Positions 14,267 to 21,444 of a stretch of DNA of 23,019 nt are shown here, in pieces (position 1 is the first letter of the stretch; the number at the start of each line of letters is the position of its first letter). Origin of the DNA: Chloroflexota bacterium (GTDB lineage: Bacteria > Chloroflexota > Limnocylindria > QHBO01); NCBI GenBank assembly GCA_024636135.1, contig JAGXHP010000131.1:1-23019 (forward strand), in the 5' to 3' direction. The translations under genes were made by a program, and so were the position numbers. Below the pieces are notes generated by a model. The model was not told the DNA's origin. It saw only the letters and a list, made by a program, of their open reading frames with translations, and ran no database searches.

Positions 14267-16743
14267 GTTCCGATGCTAGCGGTGGCATCCATCCCGTGCA
14301 CTGGCCGGGCGGCGGACCAGCCCGCATCGGTGCGAACGGTGTAGGCGCGTCCGTCGCTGACCACCTCCACGTCGCCGTCGGTATCGGTCCGGAACACGGC
14401 CAGTCCCGGTTGCGCAGCAAGCATTGCCAGCGTCTCGGGCGCGGGATGTCCGTACTCGTTGCCCTCGCCCGATGAGATGACGGCGATCCCGGGCCGGATC
14501 GCCTCGAGCAGCGGCAGCGTGGTGGAGGACGTGGATCCGTGGTGGCCCACCTTGAGCATGTCGACCGCGCCGATGCCCCGGCCGACGAGCGAGGATTCGA
14601 CCGGCGCCTCGGCATCGCCGGTCAGCAGTGCGCGGAAACCACCGGTCCGGACGACCACGACCACCGAGCCGTTGTTGATGTCGCCGTCGGGCAGCGGGGC
14701 GGCGGCGTCCGCGTCGGTGGGGTAGAGGATCTCCACCGCCGTCGTCGGGTCGAGCATGAGCTGCTGCCCCGCCCGCGCCGGGCCGATCACCACCGGCAGC
14801 GCGGAGGCATCGGCAAGGAGGCGATGGTAGGCAGGGTTCTCGTAGTCGATCCCGCCGTGCAGCAGGGTACCGACGCCGAACCTGGCCAGCACGTCGACCA
14901 GGCCGGCGACATGGTCCTGGTGGGGGTGGCTCAGGAGCAGGAGATCGATGCGGCGCGCCGAGAACGGCAGGTTGGCGCCAAGCCGTCGCAGCGTCAGCTC
15001 CGGATCCGGGCCGCCGTCGACAAGCATGGTGGCACCCGTCGGGGTCTCGACCAGGATCGCGTCTCCCTGCCCGATGTCGAGCGTGGTGACGTGGAGCCGT
15101 CCGTCCGGGCGCGACGCGATCGTGATGCCCAGCAGGACCATGACGAGCACCGCGGCAATCGGTACGGGGCGCATGACCCGGATGGCAAGGCCGGCGGCCG
15201 CATCGGCGACGCGGGCATCCGGTGGCCGCTCGTCGGGGGTAGGAGCGGACAGCGCCCAGCTGCCGACGGCGAGGATCGGGAGCCAGGCGACGGCGACCAG
15301 CGGCGGCAGCGTCACGTCGACCGCAGCGTGCGGGACGGATGCGACCGCGGTCCCGATCACGATGACGATGCGCAGCACGAGCCACGCGGCCCCTCCCGCC
15401 AGCCATGTCGCGGCGTCGCCGAATCCGGGAACGTGGACGAGGGAGTCCAGGACTCCACCGACCGACGCGACGGCCGCGAGCAGCATCGCGACCGGGATGA
15501 ACGGAACCACCAGGACGTTGGCCAGCGGCGCCACGAGGGACAGCCGCTCGAAGTTCACGAGGATCACCGGCAGGGTCGTGAGCTGTGCAGCCAGCGTCAG
15601 CGCCACCGGCTCGCGGATCCACCCCGGCCACCCGGGGAGTCGCTGTTCGACCGCCGGGCCGTACCAGATCAGACCGGCGGTGGCGAGGAGGGACAGCTGG
15701 AAGCCCACGTCCCACAGGACGGCCGGAGCGACGAGGAGCATGACGAGGGCCGCCAGCTCGAGCGCCGAGGCGGCATGCGCGCGCGATCCGCCGAGCCGCG
15801 CGATGAGCATGGCCCCGGCCATCAGCGCGGCGCGGACCACGGAGGGGCTGGCGCCCGCAAGGACGACGTATCCGCCGACCACGGCGACGGCCACGATCGA
15901 CGTCGTCCATCGGCCTCCCGGCATGCGCCCGAGCGGTCGGACCGCCGCCGCGACGATCGCGGCAACGATGGCGATGTTCCATCCACTGATCGCCACGACG
16001 TGCGTCAGGCCGGCGGTGGCGAATGCCTCGTTGATCTCGGGCGCGATCGCGGCCCGAACGCCCAGCAGGATCCCCGCGCCGAGCGCCGCCTCCGGCTCGG
16101 GGACCACGCGGTTCAGGCCCACCAGGAGCAGACCTCGCGTCCCGGCGAGGAGTGCCACCGGCCCGCTGGCACGGGCGAGGACCTCCGCGCCGCGTGAGCG
16201 CGCGATGCCGAGCACGCCCTGGCGCGCCAGGTACTCGCGATAGGCGAACCCGTCGAAGTCCTCGGGGAGCTCGATCCTGGCACGGATCCGCAGGCGGTCG
16301 CCGGCACGCGCGTCGATCCCGCGCGGCATCCAGGTCAGCAGCCGACCTCCAAGTGCCATGCCGGGTTCCTCGCCTCCGGTCTCGAGATCACCGAGCACGA
16401 GCTGGATGCGATCCTCCCGCGGCCGAGGATCGTCAGTCACCGTGCCCACCACGTCGTGCTCGTCACCGTCGACCAGCACGGCCACCGAGGGATGGATGGA
16501 GAGACGCATCGGGTCGGCGCCCTGCTGGCGCCAGGCACCGATCCCAACGCCGGCGAGCGCCACGCCGACCAACAGCAGGCCGCCGCCGTGTCCGTCGATT
16601 CCGAGCATGGCGGCGGTGACCAAGGCCGCCATCCCCGCGAGGAGCAGTGCGATCGGCGACAGCGTGCTCCCGGAATCGGCGGTCAGGATGCCGGCCGCCA
16701 CGCCGAGCAACGCGACGGGAAGTGTGTGCCGAGCGAGGCCCAC
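13855..16743 (-). CDS. comEC: ComEC/Rec2 family DNA-uptake channel with an overlapping C-terminal extension
   Basis: ComEC carries transforming DNA across the inner membrane. Helices at about 8-70 precede the soluble N-terminal domain (about 80-200). The competence domain (about 215-510) has GLTHVVAISGWNIAIVA and a series of membrane helices. The metallo-beta-lactamase-like domain (about 545-815) has HPHQDH, a ligand-bearing GDAE segment and KVGHHGS. The GTG start at 16743 is 2 nt after the comEA stop. Homology-like sequence ends near residue 815, after SDGRAYTVRTDAGW, but no stop occurs until 13855. The frame would therefore add about 140 Ser/Arg/Pro/Trp-rich residues, almost all overlapping the HD gene. 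The true protein end is uncertain. Confidence 0.88.
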   Translation of the reverse strand: MGLARHTLPVALLGVAAGILTADSGSTLSPIALLLAGMAALVTAAMLGIDGHGGGLLLVGVALAGVGIGAWRQQGADPMRLSIHPSVAVLVDGDEHDVVGTVTDDPRPREDRIQLVLGDLETGGEEPGMALGGRLLTWMPRGIDARAGDRLRIRARIELPEDFDGFAYREYLARQGVLGIARSRGAEVLARASGPVALLAGTRGLLLVGLNRVVPEPEAALGAGILLGVRAAIAPEINEAFATAGLTHVVAISGWNIAIVAAIVAAAVRPLGRMPGGRWTTSIVAVAVVGGYVVLAGASPSVVRAALMAGAMLIARLGGSRAHAASALELAALVMLLVAPAVLWDVGFQLSLLATAGLIWYGPAVEQRLPGWPGWIREPVALTLAAQLTTLPVILVNFERLSLVAPLANVLVVPFIPVAMLLAAVASVGGVLDSLVHVPGFGDAATWLAGGAAWLVLRIVIVIGTAVASVPHAAVDVTLPPLVAVAWLPILAVGSWALSAPTPDERPPDARVADAAAGLAIRVMRPVPIAAVLVMVLLGITIASRPDGRLHVTTLDIGQGDAILVETPTGATMLVDGGPDPELTLRRLGANLPFSARRIDLLLLSHPHQDHVAGLVDVLARFGVGTLLHGGIDYENPAYHRLLADASALPVVIGPARAGQQLMLDPTTAVEILYPTDADAAAPLPDGDINNGSVVVVVRTGGFRALLTGDAEAPVESSLVGRGIGAVDMLKVGHHGSTSSTTLPLLEAIRPGIAVISSGEGNEYGHPAPETLAMLAAQPGLAVFRTDTDGDVEVVSDGRAYTVRTDAGWSAARPVHGMDATASIGTWPFPIAPPPAACLPTPSCRTASFATPRAWLASPSLPPPCWPRRGSRSTAPWSRRRPCSTTSTRSRSGARAASMASSGRGVSRRRGSKSWRCRSPPTRSPVCSTRSASRSAGRPCWWPSPIGTWRRSSSPSTSAWTT
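14273..14278 (-). promoter_or_regulatory. Putative -10 element for a leaderless HD-holA transcript
   Basis: TAGCAT on the minus strand is followed by 6 nt and the GTG start of the HD-domain gene. It lies inside the open frame of comEC. It would allow HD and holA to be transcribed apart from comEC. No -35 is evident. Confidence 0.4.
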
Positions 16744-16745
16744 GA

Positions 16746-17381
16746 TCAGCCGGCGGTGGCGAGGCCCTGGATGTCCTCCAGCTGTCCACGGTTGATGACG
16801 CCGCGCTGCACCGCATCGTCGAGGGAGGCGAAGGGCTGCTCCTGCCGCGCGGCCACGATCTTCTGGACGGTGACCGGCCCGATCCCCGGCAGCGCCTCGA
16901 GCTGCTCGGGCGTTGCGCTGTTCAGGTTGACCAGCTCCGTGTTCCCGGAGCCGGTGCCGCCGGCCCCCGGATCGGACCCGCCGCCCGCGGTGACGGCGGC
17001 GGCCTCTCCGACGCGCGGCACCCGGACCTGGTCGCCGTCCGCGACCGGCTGCGCCAGGTTGAGTGCCGTCGCGGCGGCGTCGAGATCCGCGTCGGATGCA
17101 TAGCCGCCCGCTGCGGCAATGGCATCCGCAATCCGCGATCCGGCGGGCAGCTCACGGACCCCGGGCGTCACGACGGCGCCCTCGACATCGATCACGACCG
17201 TCGTGGGCGTGGCGCTCTCCGCCGCGACGCCGGGACCCGGGGTCGCGAATGGGGCGGCGGATCCGTCCGTCACGGCGATCGGTGCGGGCTCGGGTGGTGC
17301 GAAGAACAGCCAGGCGGCGACCATCGCAAGCAGCAGTGCGCCACCTCCGGCGGCGAGCGCGATTCGGTCGGGACGAGACAT
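16746..17381 (-). CDS. comEA: ComEA family DNA-binding competence protein
   Basis: This 211-residue membrane-anchored protein binds incoming double-stranded DNA during transformation. A membrane anchor spans about 8-28 (IALAAGGGALLLAMVAAWLF). An SLBB domain is at about 62-123 (TTVVIDVEGAVVTPGVREL ... DGDQVRVP). A Gly-rich linker follows, and a helix-hairpin-helix domain at about 150-211 has LNSATPEQLEALPGIGPVTV. The ATG at 17381 is preferred over an upstream in-frame ATG at 17456 because GGAGG lies 8 nt before it and the anchor then begins directly. comEC starts 2 nt after its stop. The HhH and SLBB parts are both intact. Confidence 0.93.
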   Translation of the reverse strand: MSRPDRIALAAGGGALLLAMVAAWLFFAPPEPAPIAVTDGSAAPFATPGPGVAAESATPTTVVIDVEGAVVTPGVRELPAGSRIADAIAAAGGYASDADLDAAATALNLAQPVADGDQVRVPRVGEAAAVTAGGGSDPGAGGTGSGNTELVNLNSATPEQLEALPGIGPVTVQKIVAARQEQPFASLDDAVQRGVINRGQLEDIQGLATAG

Positions 17382-17439
17382 TCCAATGGCCTCCACGCGC
17401 GGGAGGCGAGGAGTGAGCCGGTACGCCGCTGCGTCCGAC

Positions 17440-17454
17440 GCCCGGCACCCGGGC
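17440..17454. repeat. Perfect GC-rich inverted repeat upstream of comEA
   Basis: GCCCGG and CCGGGC form a 6-bp stem with a 3-nt loop. An outer CGTCCG/CGGACG pair extends the structure to about 17432-17470. No U-tract follows on the minus strand, so it is not a standard terminator. It lies in the 155-bp gap between leuS and comEA. Confidence 0.4.
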
Positions 17455-17484
17455 ACTCGGCGCCGGACGTCGGAAGCAGGGACA

Positions 17485-17528
17485 GACCTTATCGCTCGGG
17501 ACCTTACCCGCGAGTTACGGAGGTCTTA
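17485..17528. repeat. Repeated heptamers in the leuS-comEA gap
   Basis: GACCTTA occurs at 17485-17491 and 17500-17506, and the variant GGTCTTA at 17522-17528. The spacings are 15 and 22 bp. On the comEA strand they read TAAGGTC, TAAGGTC and TAAGACC. They lie 100-150 bp upstream of the comEA start, where an activator site could be, but no factor is known to me. Confidence 0.35.
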
Positions 17529-17536
17529 CCGACCGG

Positions 17537-20038
17537 TCAGTCGCGCGGCGTGACCACGTTGACGAGCTTGCCCGGGACCTGGATGACGCGCATCGGCGCA
17601 CGGCCGTTCAGGTAGCGCTGCACGTGCTCCGATTCCAGGGCCAGTCGCTCGATCTCGGTGGCCGGCGTATCGGCGTTCACGACGAGCCGGTCTCGGAGCT
17701 TGCCATCCACCTGGACCGGCAGCTCGATCGTGTCGGAGGTGGCCAGGGTGGCGTCGGCCACGGGCCACGGCTGCTGGTGCACGCTGTACGGGTGGCCGCG
17801 GCGCTCCCACAGCTCCTCCGCAATGTGCGGGGCCAGCGGAGCGATCAGCAGCAGGAGCGTATCGACCGCCTCCGCATAGGCCGATCCACCCGCACGGCCG
17901 GCCTCGCGCACTCGAATGATCGCGTTCGTCAGCTCCATGAGCTTGGCGATGGCGGTGTTGAAGTGCAGGGTCTGGTAGTCCTCGGTGACGGCGGCGATGG
18001 TGGCGTGGGTCACGCGACGCAGGGCGCGCTCCAGCTCTTCCGGGGATCCCGGCGCCTCGACCGCGGCAGCGCGGCGCTCCTCCGGCAGCGCAGCTCCCCA
18101 CACGCGGCCCAGCCAGCGATGGATGCCCTCCATGCCCGAGGGGTTCCAGGGGCCGCCCTGGTCCCAGGGGCCGATGAACATCAGGAAGGCGCGCACGGTG
18201 TCGGACCCGTAGCGCTCCACGAGCTCGTCGGGTGCCTGGACGTTGCCGCGGGACTTGCTCATCCGGTTGTGATCGGCGCCGAGGATCTGGCCCTGGTTGC
18301 GCAGCTTCAGCGTCGGCTCGTCGAATGCCAGATGTCCCAGGTCGCGCAGCGCCTTGACGAAGAAGCGGAAGTACAGGAGGTGCATGACGCCGTGCTCGGC
18401 GCCGCCGGTGTAGAGGCTGATCGGCATCCAGGCCGCGACCTCTTCGGGATCCCACGCCCGCTCGGCGTTGCGCGGCGAGCAATAGCGCAGGAAGTACCAG
18501 GAGGAGTCGATGAAGGTGTCGAGCGTGTCGGTCTCGCGGCGTGCGGGCTTACCGCAGGTCGGGCACTCGGCGGCCAGCCACTCGGCGTGCGACTGGAGCG
18601 GAGAGACGCCGGTTGGCGCGAAGTCGACGTCCTCGGGCAGCACGATCGGCAGCTGGTCCTCGGGCACCGGCACCGCCCCATGCTCCTCGCAGTACACGAT
18701 CGGGATCGGTGCGCCCCAGTAGCGCTGGCGGCTGACGAGCCAGTCGCGCTGGCGATAGGTGACGGCCATCTGCCCGCGCCCGGATTCCTCGAGCGACTTC
18801 GTGATGGCGCCGATCGCCTCCTCCGCGCGCATCCCGGTGAAGTCGCCGGAGTCGATGAGCACCTCGTCGGCGGAGTGGGAGACCAGCGCCTCGCCCTCGG
18901 GCAGCGCGCCGGAGGCGGGGGCGACGACGTAGCGAATCGGCAGGTCGAACTTCGTCGCGAACTCGTAGTCGCGCACGTCGTGGGCGGGGACGGCCATGAT
19001 CGCGCCGGTGCCGTAGCCGGGCAGCACGTAGTCGGCGATCCAGATCGGCACGCGCTCATTCGTCATCGGGTTGATCGCGAACGCGCCGATGAAGACGCCG
19101 GTCTTCTCGCGCTCGGTGTTCATGCGCTCGATCTCGGTCTCGCGGCGCGCCGTGGCCACGTACGCCTCGACATCGGATCGGCGATCGTCCGTCGTCAGCG
19201 TTTCGACCAGCGGATGCTCGGGCGCCAGGACCATGAACGTGGCGCCGAAGACGGTGTCCGGGCGCGTGGTGAAGACGCGGATCGGCTCGACGTCGTCTGC
19301 CTCGGTGGGGAAGTCGATCTCCGCTCCCTCCGAGCGGCCGATCCAGTTCGTCTGCATGAGCTTGATCGGCTCGGGGTAGTCGAGGCCGTTGTAGTCGAGC
19401 AACTCGTCCGAGTAGTTCGTGATGCGGAACCACCACTGCTCGAGGTCGCGCTTGATGACCGGCGTGCCGCAGCGCCAGCAGTGCCGATCCGCGCCTTCGA
19501 CCTGCTCCCGCGCCAGCACGACTTGGTCCTTCGGGCACCAGTCGACCGGCGCCTTGGCCCGGTACGCGAGGCCGGCGTTGAAGAACTGGAGGAAGATCCA
19601 CTGCGTCCAGCGGTAGTACTCGGGGTCCGAGGTCGCGAGCTCCCGCGTCCAGTCGAACATCGCCCCCATCGAGCGGAACTGGATGCGCATGCGTTCGATG
19701 TTCGCGGCCGTCCACTTCGCCGGGTGGATGTTGCGATCGATCGCCGCGTTCTCGGCGGGCAGCCCGAAGCTGTCGAAGCCCATCGGGAACATGACGTTGT
19801 CGCCGCGCATGCGGTACATGCGGGCGACGATGTCCGGCCCCGTCGCTGCGTACCAGTGCCCGATGTGGAGGTCGCCCGACGGGTACGGGTACATCGTCAG
19901 GACGTAGCGCTTGGGCCGCGGATCGTCGTCTCGCGCCACGTACAGCTCGTCGGTTTCCCAACGTTCGCGCCACTTCGCCTCGAACGAGGTGGGATCGAAG
20001 CGTGAACGCCCGGTTCGGGCGGGAGTCTCGGTCGTCAT
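17537..20038 (-). CDS. leuS: Leucyl-tRNA synthetase
   Basis: This 833-residue class I synthetase charges tRNA-Leu. It has the HIGH motif at 58-61 within YPYPSGDLHIGHW and the second ATP motif RMSKS at 592-596 (Arg replaces the usual first Lys). A zinc-type Cys cluster includes CWRCG near 195, and another CPTCG pair lies near 500. The CP1 editing domain contains TTRPDTVFG. The anticodon-binding region and a C-terminal LeuS domain ending in KLVNVV close the protein. The ATG at 20038 overlaps the TGA of the acetyltransferase gene (ATGA). Both genes sit downstream of a T-box leader with a leucine specifier, so expression should rise when uncharged tRNA-Leu accumulates. Confidence 0.97.
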   Translation of the reverse strand: MTTETPARTGRSRFDPTSFEAKWRERWETDELYVARDDDPRPKRYVLTMYPYPSGDLHIGHWYAATGPDIVARMYRMRGDNVMFPMGFDSFGLPAENAAIDRNIHPAKWTAANIERMRIQFRSMGAMFDWTRELATSDPEYYRWTQWIFLQFFNAGLAYRAKAPVDWCPKDQVVLAREQVEGADRHCWRCGTPVIKRDLEQWWFRITNYSDELLDYNGLDYPEPIKLMQTNWIGRSEGAEIDFPTEADDVEPIRVFTTRPDTVFGATFMVLAPEHPLVETLTTDDRRSDVEAYVATARRETEIERMNTEREKTGVFIGAFAINPMTNERVPIWIADYVLPGYGTGAIMAVPAHDVRDYEFATKFDLPIRYVVAPASGALPEGEALVSHSADEVLIDSGDFTGMRAEEAIGAITKSLEESGRGQMAVTYRQRDWLVSRQRYWGAPIPIVYCEEHGAVPVPEDQLPIVLPEDVDFAPTGVSPLQSHAEWLAAECPTCGKPARRETDTLDTFIDSSWYFLRYCSPRNAERAWDPEEVAAWMPISLYTGGAEHGVMHLLYFRFFVKALRDLGHLAFDEPTLKLRNQGQILGADHNRMSKSRGNVQAPDELVERYGSDTVRAFLMFIGPWDQGGPWNPSGMEGIHRWLGRVWGAALPEERRAAAVEAPGSPEELERALRRVTHATIAAVTEDYQTLHFNTAIAKLMELTNAIIRVREAGRAGGSAYAEAVDTLLLLIAPLAPHIAEELWERRGHPYSVHQQPWPVADATLATSDTIELPVQVDGKLRDRLVVNADTPATEIERLALESEHVQRYLNGRAPMRVIQVPGKLVNVVTPRD

Positions 20039-20595
20039 CGGTCCTCAGCCTCCATGGGGAACCAGGCCATGAGCACCTCGTCGCGGTACTCGTCGCCGGA
20101 TCGGTACTGCTGGCGTCGCACGCCCTCGCGGACGAACCCGCGATGCTCGTAGACCGCGATGGCACGCTCGTTGTCCGGGAACACCCCGAGCGAGATCTTG
20201 CGCAGTCCCTTCTCGTGAGCCCAGGCCTGTGCGCCGGCGACCAGCTCGCTTCCGATGCCGACGTCGCGCCACTCGGCGGCGATGCAGATCGAGAGCACGC
20301 CGATGTGCTCGGTGGCGCGACCACGGTCGACGCTGATCAGCAGGTTGCCGATCGCCTCACCGTCCGCCTCGGCCACCAGCGCCAGGTGCTCCGACGCCCG
20401 GATCAGCTCGCTGATCCAGAACGCCTCCGACGGCTCGCTGACGGATCCCGGGGTGGTGATGAGCCAGCGGCCCTCCTCGCGCACCTTCGCGAACAGGCGT
20501 GCGAGCGCGCGGCCGTCAGTTGGGCGCCCGGGGCGCACCGTCCAGCGCCGGCCGTCACGCGCCGTCTTCGCCTCGCCGCTCCCGGTCAGGATCAT
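20035..20595 (-). CDS. GNAT family N-acetyltransferase
   Basis: The 186-residue protein has the GNAT fold order: an Arg-Pro-containing first strand (WTVRPGRPTDGRALARLF), HLALVAEADGEAIGNLLI strands, HIGVLSICIAAEWRDVGIGSEL with the acetyl-CoA pyrophosphate loop RDVGIG near 109-114, and the closing GVFPDNERAIAVYEHRGFVREG motif. It looks nearest to the RimI/RimL/PhnO-like acyltransferases, but the acceptor is unknown. The ATG at 20595 has GGAGA 6-7 nt upstream and follows the T-box terminator by 13 nt. It is the first gene of the leucine T-box operon and overlaps leuS by 4 nt. Confidence 0.9.
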   Translation of the reverse strand: MILTGSGEAKTARDGRRWTVRPGRPTDGRALARLFAKVREEGRWLITTPGSVSEPSEAFWISELIRASEHLALVAEADGEAIGNLLISVDRGRATEHIGVLSICIAAEWRDVGIGSELVAGAQAWAHEKGLRKISLGVFPDNERAIAVYEHRGFVREGVRRQQYRSGDEYRDEVLMAWFPMEAEDR

Positions 20596-20607
20596 CGGAT
20601 TCTCCAG

Positions 20608-20645
20608 ACAACAACAAACCCCTCCGTCTGCTCGGGACGAAGGGG
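20608..20645 (-). terminator. Intrinsic terminator of the leucine T-box leader
   Basis: CCCCTTCGTC (20645-20636) pairs with GACGGAGGGG (20628-20619) in 10 bp with one G-U, around a 7-nt loop. TTTGTTGTTGT follows. It sits directly between the T-box antiterminator and the acetyltransferase ATG, as expected for the attenuator of a transcription-type T-box. Confidence 0.85.
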
Positions 20646-20685
20646 CTCACATCTCCGCGGTACCACCTGAGCTTGGCCGATGAAA

Positions 20686-20761
20686 TGGTGGAGCTGGGGG
20701 GACTCGAACCCCCGACCCCCTGCATGCCATGCAGGTGCTCTCCCAGCTGAGCTACAACCCC
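20686..20761 (-). tRNA. tRNA-Ala (anticodon GGC), embedded in the T-box leader
   Basis: The 76-nt gene is canonical in every arm. The acceptor pairs GGGGTTG with CAGCTCC. The D-stem is GCTC/GAGC. The anticodon stem CCTGC/GCAGG encloses loop ATGGCAT, giving GGC. The variable loop has 5 nt. The T-stem GGGGG/CCCCC encloses TTCGAGT. The discriminator is A and CCA is encoded. The alanine identity pair G3:U70 is present. No separate promoter with both boxes is visible just upstream, so transcription probably comes from the T-box promoter. The 3' end is 13 nt before the antiterminator helix. Confidence 0.97.
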
Positions 20762-20937
20762 ACGGATATCGTCGGTCCACTCGTCGGCGCGCTATCGGGC
20801 GCCAGCCGACCGGACTCCTCGTCCGGTTGCTCAACGGGTGAGTTCCGCACTCCTCGATTCGCCGGCTTGCACCGTTCCCGGCTCGCTGAGAACGAGGCGC
20901 AGCACGTACTACTCCCGCGTCAACGCGTTCGCGGCCG

Positions 20938-20967
20938 AGGATATCACAGGGCTCGCGAGGGCCTCAA
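20938..20967 (-). promoter_or_regulatory. Probable promoter of the T-box leader, tRNA-Ala and leuS operon
   Basis: On the minus strand TTGAGG (20967-20962) and TATCCT (20943-20938) are 18 bp apart. The -35 overlaps the stop codon of the SRPBCC gene. Transcription would start near 20931, about 10 nt before stem I of the T-box. Confidence 0.55.
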
Positions 20968-21410
20968 TCCAGCCTTCCGTCCGCGGCGAAGTGTGCCTGG
21001 ACGCGGGCAAGACTGGTCTCGATGTCTCCGCCCGCGGCGGACGCGATCATCGGCTCCATGAAGGCCGTGAGCATCGAGCCGCGGATCTCCATGGCGAAGA
21101 CCAGGTCAGTGGCCTCGTCGGCCGCCTCGAGCTCGAGCGTGGCCAGCGCGCTGACGCCGCTGACCTCGCTCTCGACGGCCAGCCGTGTCGGGGGCGCGAA
21201 GTCGGACACGGTGAGTGGCGCCTCGATGCGCTGGCCCATGAGCTCGCGCGTGACGAGGGCGGTCGCTCCGACCCCCATCTCCCCGGTGGAGGTGCGCGTG
21301 GCGCTCACGACGCCGGCCTGCCACTCGGCCAGGCGCTCCAGGTCGGCGACATAGGCAAAAACGTCCTCGGGCGAGGCCTCGATCCGAGCGCGGCGTTCGA
21401 CTCTCTGCAT
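20964..21410 (-). CDS. SRPBCC (START/polyketide cyclase-like) family protein
   Basis: The 148-residue protein has the helix-grip opening IEASPEDVFAYVADLERLAEW, which is characteristic of the SRPBCC ligand-binding fold. It continues with alternating beta strands and ends in a long C-terminal helix (MIASAAGGDIETSLARVQAHF). Such proteins bind hydrophobic ligands, and no substrate can be inferred. The ATG at 21410 has TACCGT 6 nt upstream, suggesting a leaderless transcript. It lies 34 nt downstream of hemH on the same strand and immediately upstream of the T-box promoter. A heme-related role is possible only from proximity. Confidence 0.85.
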   Translation of the reverse strand: MQRVERRARIEASPEDVFAYVADLERLAEWQAGVVSATRTSTGEMGVGATALVTRELMGQRIEAPLTVSDFAPPTRLAVESEVSGVSALATLELEAADEATDLVFAMEIRGSMLTAFMEPMIASAAGGDIETSLARVQAHFAADGRLD

Positions 21411-21416
21411 CGGCTC

Positions 21417-21422
21417 ACGGTA
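21417..21422 (-). promoter_or_regulatory. Putative -10 element for a leaderless SRPBCC transcript
   Basis: TACCGT on the minus strand is followed by 6 nt and the ATG at 21410. It is a fourth clear TAnnnT-start arrangement in the window. No Shine-Dalgarno is visible between them. Confidence 0.4.
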
Positions 21423-21444
21423 CCCGATGCGGTGGTCCGGTCGC

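Larger units (their letters stand above)
20608..20920 (-). promoter_or_regulatory. Leucine-specific T-box leader interrupted by a tRNA-Ala gene
   Basis: The RNA reads tRNA-Leu charging and controls the acetyltransferase gene and leuS. Stem I begins with GGG, then AGTA at 20913-20910. Its mid-stem is CCTCG/CGAGG (20897-20893 with 20856-20852), and its distal arm is GCCGG/CCGGC around GAACGGTGCAAG. The specifier strand reads GAA-CTC-A, with CTC (Leu) at 20842-20840, closed by CCCG. Two hairpins follow: CCGGAC/GTCCGG at 20826-20810 and a bulged 9-bp stem at 20809-20784. The antiterminator has the T-box motif AGGTGGTACCGCGG at 20668-20655, flanked by GCTCA/TGAGC. Its UGGU bulge (20665-20662) matches ACCA-ended tRNAs such as tRNA-Leu. 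A complete tRNA-Ala occupies 20761-20686 between these halves. Confidence 0.88.

Noticed and set aside
17624..20005. A 793-codon open frame on the plus strand opposite leuS
   Set aside because: Antisense shadow of a GC-rich gene. Its Arg/Asp/His/Gly-rich composition has no recognisable domain, while leuS on the other strand is complete.
20762..20783. A separate promoter for tRNA-Ala (GATATC just upstream)
   Set aside because: A -10-like hexamer exists, but no -35 lies 16-18 bp upstream and the spacing to the mature tRNA end is too short. Co-transcription with the T-box leader is simpler.
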